Shown: piece by piece, positions 1 through 7,861 of the stretch
How positions within the stretch are numbered: the stretch's first letter is position 1
Layout of the letters: each line of letters opens with the position of its first letter
Made by a program: the position numbers and the translations under genes
NCBI GenBank assembly: GCA_900766645.1
Contig: CAAFWD010000042.1
Coordinates: forward strand, 1-28,214
DNA: 28,214 nucleotides
Source: an uncultured Cetobacterium sp.
GTDB taxonomy: Bacteria > Fusobacteriota > Fusobacteriia > Fusobacteriales > Fusobacteriaceae
Direction: 5' to 3'
The notes under the pieces: model-generated
What the model saw: the letters and a program-made list of their open reading frames with translations, nothing else
Databases searched by the model: none
What the model was told of the DNA's origin: nothing

Positions 1-18
1 AAATATAATTTTTTTCAT
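1..18 (-). CDS. Start of a leftward gene, cut by the window edge
   Basis: The first six codons read M-K-K-I-I-F from an ATG at 18-16. A near-consensus Shine-Dalgarno AGGAGG lies at 25-30, seven bases upstream. Only the N-terminus is present, so no product can be named; M-K-K-I-I would suit either a cytoplasmic protein or the start of a signal peptide. It is divergent from the riboswitch-controlled gene to its right. Confidence 0.55.
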
Positions 19-151
19 AATCTACCTCCTTAGTTTCATTAAAAGTATTATAGCCATTTAAGAAGAAGTTTTCAAGTTTAGTTTAAATATCTTAATTTAC
101 CCTCTTTAATACTGAAATAAAATATGATAAAATTCACTTACAACAATATAA

Positions 152-216
152 ACTTATATATATTTGGAATATGGCCAAAAGTCTCTACACCAAACCGTAA
201 ATTTGGTACTATAAGT
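152..216 (+). ncRNA. Purine (guanine-class) riboswitch aptamer
   Basis: The three-way junction fold is visible. P1 is ACTTATA (152-158) with TATAAGT (210-216). P2 is TTTGG (163-167) with CCAAA (175-179), with loop AATATGG. P3 is ACCAAA (189-194) with TTTGGT (202-207), with loop CCGTAAA. GG at 173-174 can kiss CC at 195-196, as in the family's L2-L3 interaction. The conserved J2/3 element TCTAC is at 184-188. The specificity base, equivalent to position 74 of the Bacillus xpt aptamer, is C209, which by family knowledge pairs with guanine or hypoxanthine rather than adenine. It controls the amidohydrolase gene that follows. Confidence 0.9.
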
Positions 217-264
217 AAAAGTTAACTTAAAACAGTAAGCTTTTGCTTGCTGTTTATTTTTTTA
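213..264 (+). terminator. Riboswitch expression platform: terminator and antiterminator
   Basis: Terminator arms AACAGTAAGC (231-240) and GCTTGCTGTT (245-254) form 10 pairs with one T-G wobble and a TTTT loop, followed by a T-rich run at 255-263. The competing antiterminator pairs AAGTAAAAG (213-221) with CTTTTGCTT (240-248). It consumes the 3' strand of P1, so ligand binding should free the terminator. This is the arrangement of a guanine OFF switch. The terminator ends just before the Shine-Dalgarno of the downstream gene. Confidence 0.85.
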
Positions 265-276
265 GGGGAGGATTTT

Positions 277-1695
277 GTGAAAAATTATTTAAGAAACACA
301 GTTTTACTTGGATCACTATTTTTAGTTGGATGTAGCTCTTTAGTTGAAAGAAAAGAGTCTGCTAGTATTATTATAAAAAATGGTACTGTTTTAACTATGG
401 ATGAAAACAACAAAGTTATAAATGATGGAGTTGTTATCATAAAAGATAATAAAATTATCTCTGTTGGAAATGAAGACTTATTAAAAAAATATTCGGCTAA
501 AAAAACAATTGATGCTGAGGATGGAATTATTATGCCTGGTATGATAAATACTCATAACCATATTCCTATGATAGCTTTTAGAGGTCTTGGGGAAGAGGGA
601 ATTAAAAACAGATTATTTGCATATTTTTTTCCATTGGAAGGTGAAAAATTAAGTAGAGATTTAATTTATAAAGCTACTGTTCATGGAAGTATAGATTTAG
701 CTCTTTCTGGAGTTACAACTTATGCTGATATGTATTATCACATGGATGAAATGGCTAAAGCAACTAAAGAAGTTGGAATTAGAGGAGTTCTTGGGGAAAC
801 TGTAATTAAATTCCCTGTTGTTGATGCTAAAGAACCTTACGGTGGTATTAACTATGCAGTTAATTTTATAGAGGAGTATAAAAATGATGAGCTAATAGTT
901 CCTGCATTTGGTCCTCATGCTCCATATACTGTTTCTAAAGAAAAACTTCAAGAGATTAATGAACTTTCTAAAAAATATAACGTTCCAATTATGATTCATG
1001 TTGGAGAGTTTGATGATGAAGATAAAAGATTGAAATTAAAAAATGAAACTGTTATTGAATATATGGATTCTATTGGACTTTTAAATGATAGAGTTTTATT
1101 GGCTCATGGAATACATTTAACTGATAAAGATTTAGATTTAATTAAAAAAAGAGAAGCATCAGTTGCTTATAACCCCATGGCAAATGCCAAAGGAGCAACT
1201 GGAATTGCCAAAGCCTATGAGATGTTAAACAAAGATATTAAAGTTGGACTTGGAACTGATGGTCCTATGAGTTCAAACCAAGTTGATCTTTTTAGAACTT
1301 TAAGCTATGCTTCATCTATGCAAAGATTGAAGTATAACGATAGAACTATTATGACTCCTGACGTTGTTGTTAAAATGGCTACTATTGGAGGAGCAAAAGC
1401 TTTAAACCTAGATAATAAAATTGGGTCTATTGAAGTTGGAAAATTAGCAGATATTATTATTGTAGAAACTAAATCTCCTAATATGATGCCTAATTATGAT
1501 CCTTTTGCTACACTGGTTTTCCAAGCTAACTCATCAAATGTAGATACGACAATTGTAAATGGTAAAATTATTGTAGAGGATAAAACTTTAAAAACATACG
1601 ATATTGAAAAAAATAGAAAAAATATGAAAGAGATTGAAGCTGATATTGCAGAATTTGCAAAAGAATTGGCTAAGAAAGCTAAGAGTATGAATTAA
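277..1695 (+). CDS. Lipoprotein amidohydrolase, TRZ/ATZ (MTA/SAH deaminase-like) family
   Basis: This is a metal-dependent amidohydrolase of about 472 residues that probably deaminates a purine-like or related heterocyclic substrate. The GTG at 277 is chosen because AGGGGAGG lies just upstream; the longer frame from 247 runs through the riboswitch terminator. Residues 1-20 form a lipoprotein signal ending in LVGC, so the enzyme should be lipid-anchored outside the cytoplasm. Family motifs include NTHNH near residues 91-95 (metal-binding HxH), ALSGVTTYADMY, IHVGE, AHGIHL and GTDGP. These resemble methylthioadenosine/S-adenosylhomocysteine deaminases and chlorohydrolases. The guanine-class riboswitch in its leader points to a purine link, so a guanine or guanosine-type deaminase is an alternative. 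The substrate is inferred, not shown. An exported lipoprotein form is unusual for this mostly cytoplasmic family. Confidence 0.85.
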   Translation: MKNYLRNTVLLGSLFLVGCSSLVERKESASIIIKNGTVLTMDENNKVINDGVVIIKDNKIISVGNEDLLKKYSAKKTIDAEDGIIMPGMINTHNHIPMIAFRGLGEEGIKNRLFAYFFPLEGEKLSRDLIYKATVHGSIDLALSGVTTYADMYYHMDEMAKATKEVGIRGVLGETVIKFPVVDAKEPYGGINYAVNFIEEYKNDELIVPAFGPHAPYTVSKEKLQEINELSKKYNVPIMIHVGEFDDEDKRLKLKNETVIEYMDSIGLLNDRVLLAHGIHLTDKDLDLIKKREASVAYNPMANAKGATGIAKAYEMLNKDIKVGLGTDGPMSSNQVDLFRTLSYASSMQRLKYNDRTIMTPDVVVKMATIGGAKALNLDNKIGSIEVGKLADIIIVETKSPNMMPNYDPFATLVFQANSSNVDTTIVNGKIIVEDKTLKTYDIEKNRKNMKEIEADIAEFAKELAKKAKSMN

Positions 1696-1862
1696 TTCAT
1701 TTAAAAAAATTATGCTTATAACTATCCCAAGTTTGTATTGAATATAATCTTAAAATATGTTACTATTGTTTTAAATAAATAAGCTTTATATTAAATTATT
1801 AAATAATTCAACAATATATATATTAACATAAATAATAATTATGTAGGGGGAAGTATAAAGTT

Positions 1863-2030
1863 ATGAAAATTTTAAATATCAATTGCAGAGAAAATAATGA
1901 CATCTGTTTAAAAATTTCTAAAGAGCTAAGTGAAAAACTAAAAAGATTTGATATGAAAATTGAATCTATCTCTTTGGAAACTCAAAAAGATAGCATGAAA
2001 GTAAAAATAAAGAAAAATAAAATTAAATAA
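1863..2030 (+). CDS. Small hypothetical protein, 55 residues
   Basis: An ATG frame starts MKILNINCREN and ends KKNKIK, with a GGGGGAAG Shine-Dalgarno about ten bases upstream and a strong terminator after it. The protein is highly charged and lysine-rich, with no signal peptide or membrane segment. Its middle (KISKELSEKLKRFDMKIESIS) alternates charged and hydrophobic residues as a helix or small alpha-beta fold would. I do not recognise the family. The well-placed ribosome site and terminator support a real gene. Confidence 0.6.
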   Translation: MKILNINCRENNDICLKISKELSEKLKRFDMKIESISLETQKDSMKVKIKKNKIK

Positions 2031-2045
2031 TATCTATTAAATTAA

Positions 2046-2090
2046 CCTCATGAAAGTTTTACTCAGACTTTTATGAGGTTTTTCTTTTTA
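2046..2090 (+). terminator. Rho-independent terminator
   Basis: CCTCATGAAAGT (2046-2057) pairs with ACTTTTATGAGG (2067-2078) over 12 positions with one wobble, followed by TTTTTCTTTTT. It ends the transcript of the 55-codon gene. Confidence 0.85.
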
Positions 2091-2249
2091 TTCAACAACT
2101 TAAAAATAAAATTACAAAAAATTATAATTTTAAATTACTAATTTGAAACAGTTACAATATTATAACTATTTGAAAATATATTGATTTTTTTGATAAAAAG
2201 TGCTACCCTATACCCAAGGTAATTAAAACTAACTTAGTTGTTAAATACA

Positions 2250-2280
2250 AGGAAAGGAGGGCTAATAGCCCTCCTTTCCT
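2250..2280 (+). promoter_or_regulatory. Perfect 14-bp leader hairpin that can compete for the ribosome site
   Basis: AGGAAAGGAGGGCT (2250-2263) and AGCCCTCCTTTCCT (2267-2280) pair perfectly around an AAT loop in the leader of the diguanylate cyclase gene. The right arm contains CTCCTTT, fully complementary to the gene's Shine-Dalgarno AAAGGAG at 2306-2312, and the left arm is itself Shine-Dalgarno-like. No run of T follows directly, so a simple terminator is less likely than translational control. I matched the sequence upstream (2190-2249) to no riboswitch class. Confidence 0.6.
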
Positions 2281-2318
2281 ACTTATTTTATACAAAACTT
2301 AGTATAAAGGAGACTCTA

Positions 2319-3731
2319 TTGAAAAAATACATCCAACTTCTAACATTACTAATAATATTGCTAGTTTTTTATAACATGAGTAATAAAAAAAATATGTTTC
2401 ACTATAAAGTTATAGAGTGTGTAGAAGATTTTGATAATAAAATTGAAGATAATATTTATTTTCTAAAAAATGAAATAAATTATTTATATAAAACAAGAAA
2501 ATATTCCTTACTTCCTGAACATAAAACTTTAGGGGAAGTTAAATATTTTTCTAAAAATGGAACGGGAGTTTTTTTAGATAACGTAAATCCAACTCCTAAA
2601 ATTTATTCGTTTTATAACCTTGAATCAATAAAACAAATATTAAATAATGAGTTTAATGATTCATTATTAGCAATCCTTTATACAGAGATACAAAAAACAT
2701 CTGAGGATCATGAAGAGATAATATATATAACCCCTTATGATGAAAAATGGGCTAAAGTTTTTCAAAACAAAACTCTGTCTAAAAGTTTTATTAAATATAA
2801 AAAATCCATTGCAAAAAACAATACTGAGTTTATTATGTATGATTACTATAATGATTATTTAAATAATCAAGGAATGTTTACTATTATTATTCCTGAATAC
2901 GATATTAACGAATATAATCAGTTGATAAAAGGAATTTGGTATTTTGATTTTAATAAAACATTTTTTGAACCTTCTCTTAATAAAATAAAAAAAGAGTTAG
3001 GTGTAAATGCTGCTGTAACGGATTCTAAAGGGAATCTAATTTTATCTACTTCCCGCAAATTTCCAAATGGCAAATTTTTTCAATATCCTGTGGGAAAAAC
3101 AAATTATAAACTTCTTATTCAAGAGGTAAGTTTACTAGACATTATAGGAATAGAAGACATTGGCTTCATAGTTTTTTCTCTGTTATTATTGTTTTATACA
3201 ACTAAAAGAGAAAACTTAAAGTCTCAAATACAGATGTTAAAAATTAATGAAAAAATTAGAACTTATCTTTTGTTAAGAGACCCCCTTACTAGACTATATA
3301 ATCGTTATTACTTAGAAAACTATTTAGATTTTAATAATCCAAAAGATGGAGTCATACTTTTTGATGTTGATAATTTTAAACAGATTAATGATAGATTTGG
3401 ACACCAAAAAGGTGATCAAGTATTAAAGTCTATAAGTCATGCTCTTAAACTTATATCAAATAATAATTTTAAATCACTGAGATGGGGAGGAGAAGAGTTT
3501 CTAATTATATTTAGAAATATATCTCAAGAAGAGGTACTAAGTAAGGTTACTTTACTACAAAATTTAATCAAAGACCTTTCTATTCTTCCAGATCATGAAA
3601 AAATAACTGCTTCTTTTGGAGTGGTTTATCAAAAAATTGAAAATAAAGATGAACTTTTTAAAGCTATTGATGAAGCTGATAAAAAACTTTATACTGGAAA
3701 ATCCACAGGAAAAGATAAAATTATTTTTTAA
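2319..3731 (+). CDS. Membrane-anchored diguanylate cyclase (GGDEF)
   Basis: About 470 residues from a TTG start behind AAAGGAG; the longer frame from 2238 runs through the leader hairpin and is rejected. A membrane segment lies at about residues 4-20 and another at 279-295, with a roughly 255-residue extracytoplasmic sensor region between them (Cache/PAS-like by layout, no motif recognised). The C-terminal GGDEF domain contains RDPLTRLYNR, FDVDNFKQINDRFGH and an intact GGEEF at about 390-394, so it should make cyclic-di-GMP from GTP. The RxxD product-inhibition site usually found just before GGDEF is absent. It probably senses a periplasmic signal. Confidence 0.9.
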   Translation: MKKYIQLLTLLIILLVFYNMSNKKNMFHYKVIECVEDFDNKIEDNIYFLKNEINYLYKTRKYSLLPEHKTLGEVKYFSKNGTGVFLDNVNPTPKIYSFYNLESIKQILNNEFNDSLLAILYTEIQKTSEDHEEIIYITPYDEKWAKVFQNKTLSKSFIKYKKSIAKNNTEFIMYDYYNDYLNNQGMFTIIIPEYDINEYNQLIKGIWYFDFNKTFFEPSLNKIKKELGVNAAVTDSKGNLILSTSRKFPNGKFFQYPVGKTNYKLLIQEVSLLDIIGIEDIGFIVFSLLLLFYTTKRENLKSQIQMLKINEKIRTYLLLRDPLTRLYNRYYLENYLDFNNPKDGVILFDVDNFKQINDRFGHQKGDQVLKSISHALKLISNNNFKSLRWGGEEFLIIFRNISQEEVLSKVTLLQNLIKDLSILPDHEKITASFGVVYQKIENKDELFKAIDEADKKLYTGKSTGKDKIIF

Positions 3732-3818
3732 ATCTAAAACTGACATATTCATAACACATTTATCTTTTATGATATCTACATAGAAAAGAATCACTAAATA
3801 TCACAGGAGGTAAATATT

Positions 3819-4136
3819 ATGAAAAAATTATTAATTATAGGAACTTTAATTATAGGAGCTGTAACATTTGCAGCAAATGGAACTGGAACTAAAAGAGGAA
3901 ATGCTCAACCAAATGGAATGACTAGAATGGAAGCTAATAATGGTATCTGTGTAGTTTCAAAAACAACTGAAAGAGCTAATGCTGGAGAGTTTTTAGGAAA
4001 CAAAAATGAAGTTAGAACTCAAGCTACAAATGGTGTTAGAAAGATGGACGGAAGTGGAAGACAAAGTGGGAAAGGTAAAGGGCAAAGAAATTTAGCTAAA
4101 CAAAACTTAAATAATAACTCTACAACTTCTAATTAG
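3819..4136 (+). CDS. Small secreted basic protein of unknown function
   Basis: 105 residues with an AGGAGG Shine-Dalgarno and an obvious signal peptide (MKKLLIIGTLIIGAVTFA, cut after AFA-like residues near 18). The mature part is rich in Asn, Gly, Lys, Arg and Thr, has a single Cys (GICVVSK) and no membrane segment, so it is probably disordered and exported. No family recognised. It is followed by its own terminator and then the promoter of a two-component operon, which makes it a plausible target of that system (inference only). Confidence 0.75.
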   Translation: MKKLLIIGTLIIGAVTFAANGTGTKRGNAQPNGMTRMEANNGICVVSKTTERANAGEFLGNKNEVRTQATNGVRKMDGSGRQSGKGKGQRNLAKQNLNNNSTTSN

Positions 4137-4148
4137 TAAAAAACTTTA

Positions 4149-4177
4149 AACCCTAATCAAATTGATTAGGGTTTTTA
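4149..4177 (+). terminator. Rho-independent terminator
   Basis: AACCCTAATCAA and TTGATTAGGGTT form a near-perfect hairpin with a short loop, followed by TTTTTATAA. It separates the small secreted protein gene from the two-component operon. Confidence 0.85.
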
Positions 4178-4181
4178 TAAT

Positions 4182-4210
4182 TTGACAAAATATAGTATAA
4201 ATAATAGTAT
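4182..4210 (+). promoter_or_regulatory. Sigma70-type promoter of the two-component operon
   Basis: TTGACA at 4182-4187 and TAGTAT at 4205-4210 are separated by exactly 17 bases. They lie 40 bases upstream of the GTG start of the response regulator. Confidence 0.75.
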
Positions 4211-4249
4211 AAAATACAAATGAATTTAATATGAAAGGGGAGGTATGTA

Positions 4250-4912
4250 GTGAAGAAAATTTTAATTATTGAAGATGAAAAAGCTTTAGCTCACTCTATA
4301 GAACTATTTCTTAAAAATGAAAACTTCAATATTGTTATTTCCCATGATGGAGAGGAAGCTATTGATACGTTTTATGAAGTAAGTCCTGATCTTGTAATTT
4401 TAGATATAAATCTTCCTAATAAAAATGGGTGGGAGATATGTGATGAAATAAGAAAAAATAGTGATATCCCTGTTGTTATGATGACAGCTAGAGACAGTGA
4501 ATTTGATGAATTAAAAGGACTTGAACTAGGAGCTGATGACTATATAACAAAACCCATTAATTTAAAAATTTTACTAGCTAGAATAAAACGAATTTTAAAA
4601 ATTGATAATAATAGTAGCTATTCTCATAATGGGCTAGAATTTGATATAAGAACTCTTGAATTAATTATAAATGGGGAAAAAATAGAGCTATCTCCTAAAG
4701 AGGGACAAATTTTAGAGTATTTTATAAAAAATAAAGGGTTTGTTTTAAGCCGTGAAAAACTTATAAATGAAATTTGGGGATTTGATTATGATGGTGAGGA
4801 CAGAGTGGTAGATACAATTGTAAAAAGATTAAGAAAAAAAATGGGCAGTTTTAGTGAAAGAATAAAAACTGTTCGTGGAATGGGGTACTCTTATGACGAA
4901 GATAAAATTTAG
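4250..4912 (+). CDS. OmpR/PhoB-family response regulator
   Basis: 220 residues. The N-terminal receiver domain carries the acidic pair ED near residues 8-9, phospho-acceptor D52 (VILDINLP), the conserved T in MMTARD, and K in YITKPI. The C-terminal winged-helix DNA-binding domain contains ELSPKEGQILEYF and VDTIVKRLRKKM. Start is GTG behind GGGGAGG; an ATG six bases earlier meets an immediate stop. It overlaps the histidine kinase start by 20 bases, indicating translational coupling. The cognate signal is unknown. Confidence 0.95.
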   Translation: MKKILIIEDEKALAHSIELFLKNENFNIVISHDGEEAIDTFYEVSPDLVILDINLPNKNGWEICDEIRKNSDIPVVMMTARDSEFDELKGLELGADDYITKPINLKILLARIKRILKIDNNSSYSHNGLEFDIRTLELIINGEKIELSPKEGQILEYFIKNKGFVLSREKLINEIWGFDYDGEDRVVDTIVKRLRKKMGSFSERIKTVRGMGYSYDEDKI

Positions 4913-6221
4913 TTTTTTTAAAAAGCTTATGGTCTACTCTTTATCTATATCCTTTATAAGTATTGCTATAGTTCAGATGTTAAATCTAATATCTCTAGAT
5001 CAATTTTATATATATCGAAAAAAGCAGGAGCTTCCTATTGTTGCTGAAAAAATTAAAACTTTAAGTAATAATCCTGATGAGCTTAATAGATATATTGAGG
5101 AACTTACTTCAGAAACAGGAGTTCAAGTTAACTATAGTGCTATTTCCACCACACATAAGGGTAAAAATTCTGGAAATAAAAAAAATAATTTTTTAAAACA
5201 AACTCATCCAACTTTAAATGAAGTTTCCTTGGTTAAAACTAAATCTGGAGGTAGATATCTTGTTTATTATACTCTCATTGATAAAAATCCATTGATTGTT
5301 AATCTTCCACTAATATCTTTAGAAAACTATAAATATGAGGCTTTTATAATACAGGGAATATCTATTTTTATAGCTCTTATTATTAGCTTTTTTCTCGGTG
5401 GATTTTTCTCAAAAAAACTTACTAAAAATTTAGAGGAGCTAAATGATGCTGCTCATAAAATTGCAGATTTAGAGTTTGTTGAAAATCTTAATATAACATC
5501 TCACGATGAAATCCAAGAGCTTGCTAACTCCATTGAAAAAATGTCCTTAAAACTCAATGAATCAATTAGTAATCTTAAAAATTTTATTGGAAATGCTTCC
5601 CATGAGCTAAAAACTCCTATCTCTGTTATCAATATGGTTTCACAAAACTTAAAAAGTAACGACTCTTTAAGTGATAAAGAAAAATCTAAACTTTATAACA
5701 CTTTAATTAAAGAGACCAATGAAATGAATGATTTAATTGAAAAATTATTATTACTGTCAAAAATTACCTACTCAAAAAGCTCTTTAACTTTTGAAAAAAT
5801 TAATCTCAATAACTTAATTAAAAATATTCTCTATAAATATGAGCTTTTAGAGATTGAAAAAAATATTGATATGAACATAAAAATCCCAAAAGATACGATA
5901 ATTATAACTGATTCTAAATTTTTTAAAATTATTTTAGAAAATCTTATTCAAAATGCTTTAAAATACTCTTCAGATGATGAAGAAATTTTTATTGAGTTTA
6001 AAAATAATCAGCTGAGTATAATAAATAAAATTAATTCAAATATAAAAGAAGATTCTAAACTTCTTCTTGAACCTTTCAAAAGAGGAAGCAACTCCCTGGG
6101 AAAAGAGATTGATGGATCTGGTCTTGGTCTTTCTATTATAAAGAATATTTTAGATCTTCTCAATTTAAAGTTTAATCTAGAAGTTACTGAAAATAACTTT
6201 ATTTTTAAAATTTATTTCTAA
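4893..6221 (+). CDS. Sensor histidine kinase partner of the OmpR-type regulator
   Basis: About 442 residues from ATG 4893 (MTKIKFSFFKK). The longer frame beginning at 4875 adds six residues inside the regulator gene and is less likely. Two membrane segments (about 11-35 and 152-172) flank a roughly 115-residue extracytoplasmic sensor. A HAMP-like linker follows, then HisKA with the phospho-acceptor in NASHELKTP (H about 237), an N box (NLIQNALKYS) and a G box (DGSGLGLSII). It phosphorylates the adjacent regulator. The sensor region has no motif I recognise. Confidence 0.93.
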   Translation: MTKIKFSFFKKLMVYSLSISFISIAIVQMLNLISLDQFYIYRKKQELPIVAEKIKTLSNNPDELNRYIEELTSETGVQVNYSAISTTHKGKNSGNKKNNFLKQTHPTLNEVSLVKTKSGGRYLVYYTLIDKNPLIVNLPLISLENYKYEAFIIQGISIFIALIISFFLGGFFSKKLTKNLEELNDAAHKIADLEFVENLNITSHDEIQELANSIEKMSLKLNESISNLKNFIGNASHELKTPISVINMVSQNLKSNDSLSDKEKSKLYNTLIKETNEMNDLIEKLLLLSKITYSKSSLTFEKINLNNLIKNILYKYELLEIEKNIDMNIKIPKDTIIITDSKFFKIILENLIQNALKYSSDDEEIFIEFKNNQLSIINKINSNIKEDSKLLLEPFKRGSNSLGKEIDGSGLGLSIIKNILDLLNLKFNLEVTENNFIFKIYF

Positions 6222-6333
6222 ATAGTTTAAATTAAAAACTTCCAAAGAAAAAAGAATATTCAAACTAAATATAATTTGATATAATTTTAAAAGAAAATAT
6301 ATTAAAACTATAAAGGAAAAAGGATAAAAATTA

Positions 6334-6771
6334 ATGAAAATAATTATAGATGCAGATGCTTGCCCAGTTACAAACATTGTAGTCAAAATTGCAAAAGAAA
6401 AAAATATCCCTTGTGTTATTGTATGTGATAATGCTCATCAAATTGTTAGAGAGGGTGTGGAAACAATAGTCGTATCTCAAGGTGCTGATGCTGTTGATTT
6501 TACTATTATCTCTAAAACAGAATCAAATGATATTGTTGTTACACAAGATTATGGATTAGCTTCTATTATTCTTTCAAAGGAAGCTCACGCTATAAATCAA
6601 GATGGTATGATCTACAATAAATTTAATATTGAAAGTTTACTTTTTAGCAGACATATGTCACAGAAAATGAGAAATGCAGGAAAAAGAACTAAAGGACCTA
6701 AGAAAAGAACTCCAGATCAAGATAAATCTTTTGAAGAAAGCTTAAGAAATCTATTAAAAAAGGTAGTGTAA
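6334..6771 (+). CDS. YaiI/YqxD family (UPF0178, DUF188) protein
   Basis: 145 residues, the usual length for this family. The opening MKIIIDADACPVTNIV and later VVTQDYGLASIIL, with acidic residues spaced as in PIN-like nucleases, identify DUF188. The C-terminus has the basic KRTKGPKKRTPDQD tract that the family shares. The function is unproven; the PIN-like fold suggests an RNA-related role (inference). The Shine-Dalgarno is AAAGGA. The stop codon lies inside the palindromic terminator shared with the converging gene. Confidence 0.9.
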   Translation: MKIIIDADACPVTNIVVKIAKEKNIPCVIVCDNAHQIVREGVETIVVSQGADAVDFTIISKTESNDIVVTQDYGLASIILSKEAHAINQDGMIYNKFNIESLLFSRHMSQKMRNAGKRTKGPKKRTPDQDKSFEESLRNLLKKVV

Positions 6772-6790
6772 ATTTACACTACCTTTTTTT
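6757..6790. terminator. Bidirectional terminator
   Basis: A near-perfect palindrome has arms GGTAGTGTAAA and TTTACACTACC, flanked by A-run and T-run on opposite sides, so it can terminate both converging genes. It overlaps the stop codon of the rightward gene. Confidence 0.9.
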
Positions 6791-7628
6791 AAAATCTATA
6801 TCCTAAATCCATAGCTATAAGTTCTTTATCTCCAAAAGAGTATTCAACTAAAACTGTGAAGTTTTCTTTTATTGTAGAGAAAAATCCAACAGATGGTGTT
6901 AACTCCTCTAGCTCCATTTCAAATCTATAATTCAACGTTGTACTCGGAATAACTCCCTGTATAGAACTATCAGTTTTTTGATATGACGCTCCTAAATATG
7001 GAGTTATGGAAAAATTCTGATCTCTATATAAAGCATATCCTACTCTTCCTGCTCCAACTTCAGCACTTTTTGCTGCCACATCCCCATCCATCTCCTCTCT
7101 TGTATAAGTATATTGTAAAGAACTAAAAACTCTTTTATACTCTCCTGCAATTAAAAATCCACCACCATAAATATTCCCTTCTGATTTCTGCTTTATCTTT
7201 AAATTATTTGGCATAGTCTCAGTAATTTTATCAGCTATTCCACCCATAATAAAATCTCCGATTTTATTTCCAGTGCTATCAAAATTTAAAGTTCCTTTTC
7301 CCAAATTAAACTTTGCTTCTGCTTCAAGTTTCCCAACAATTCCATATATATTTAAAAAGGGAAGTAAAAAATAATCCACTTTTACAAGTTGAACCTTAGC
7401 ATCAACCTCCATACTCTGAGGATCTAAAAAATAAACATTCCCCTTTGGAATTTTTTTCCCAATTTCAATGCCTTGAACACTTGCTTCTTTTAACTTCCCT
7501 TTTTCGCTTTGATCAGCTCCCATTACTGATACTCCCCAACGATTCATAGGATATGGAATCCCATTCCAATACTCCTGTGCATATAAAAAATGGGATAATA
7601 AAAATAGTCCCCCTGCTAACTTTTTCAT
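6789..7628 (-). CDS. Outer-membrane beta-barrel-like protein of unknown function
   Basis: 279 residues with a signal peptide (MKKLAGGLFLLSHFLYAQ, cut near A17). The mature protein alternates polar and hydrophobic residues with many Gly, Tyr and Phe, as in amphipathic beta strands. It ends in MDLGYRF, a terminal Phe typical of outer-membrane barrel proteins recognised by the BAM machinery. The C-terminal strands (FTVLVEYSFGDKELIAMDLGYRF region) fit a barrel closing. No specific family assigned. Start ATG follows TTAGAGGAGAGACA. Divergent from the GGDEF-EAL gene. Confidence 0.75.
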   Translation of the reverse strand: MKKLAGGLFLLSHFLYAQEYWNGIPYPMNRWGVSVMGADQSEKGKLKEASVQGIEIGKKIPKGNVYFLDPQSMEVDAKVQLVKVDYFLLPFLNIYGIVGKLEAEAKFNLGKGTLNFDSTGNKIGDFIMGGIADKITETMPNNLKIKQKSEGNIYGGGFLIAGEYKRVFSSLQYTYTREEMDGDVAAKSAEVGAGRVGYALYRDQNFSITPYLGASYQKTDSSIQGVIPSTTLNYRFEMELEELTPSVGFFSTIKENFTVLVEYSFGDKELIAMDLGYRF

Positions 7629-7773
7629 TGTCTCTCCTCTAATTAATTATTTTCTCCCTTCTAAGATTGTACCACGAACAAAAAAAATCTTATATTAAAA
7701 TATAATTTAATAATTAAAGAAGATTTGTACCTTTAGCTTTGAATAAAGACGACAGTTATTTATCCCTTTTAAA

Positions 7774-7802
7774 TTGACTATTTTTATATAATATGGTAAA
7801 AT
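7774..7802 (+). promoter_or_regulatory. Sigma70-type promoter of the GGDEF-EAL gene
   Basis: TTGACT at 7774-7779 and TAAAAT at 7797-7802 with a 17-base spacer, 60 bases before the TTG start. Confidence 0.65.
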
Positions 7803-7861
7803 AATGAGATTTTTTTATATTTTTGTTTTATATTTTTATTATTAAATTAATGGAGGGGAAC

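Noticed and set aside
2190..2249. PreQ1-type riboswitch upstream of the diguanylate cyclase
   Set aside because: A short stem CTACC/GGTA is followed by an A-rich TAAAACTAA, which looks similar at first. However, the conserved loop bases are missing and the gene is unrelated to queuosine.
6177..6386. Leftward ORF opposite the YaiI-family gene
   Set aside because: It overlaps the end of the kinase and the start of the YaiI-family gene and has low-complexity sequence.
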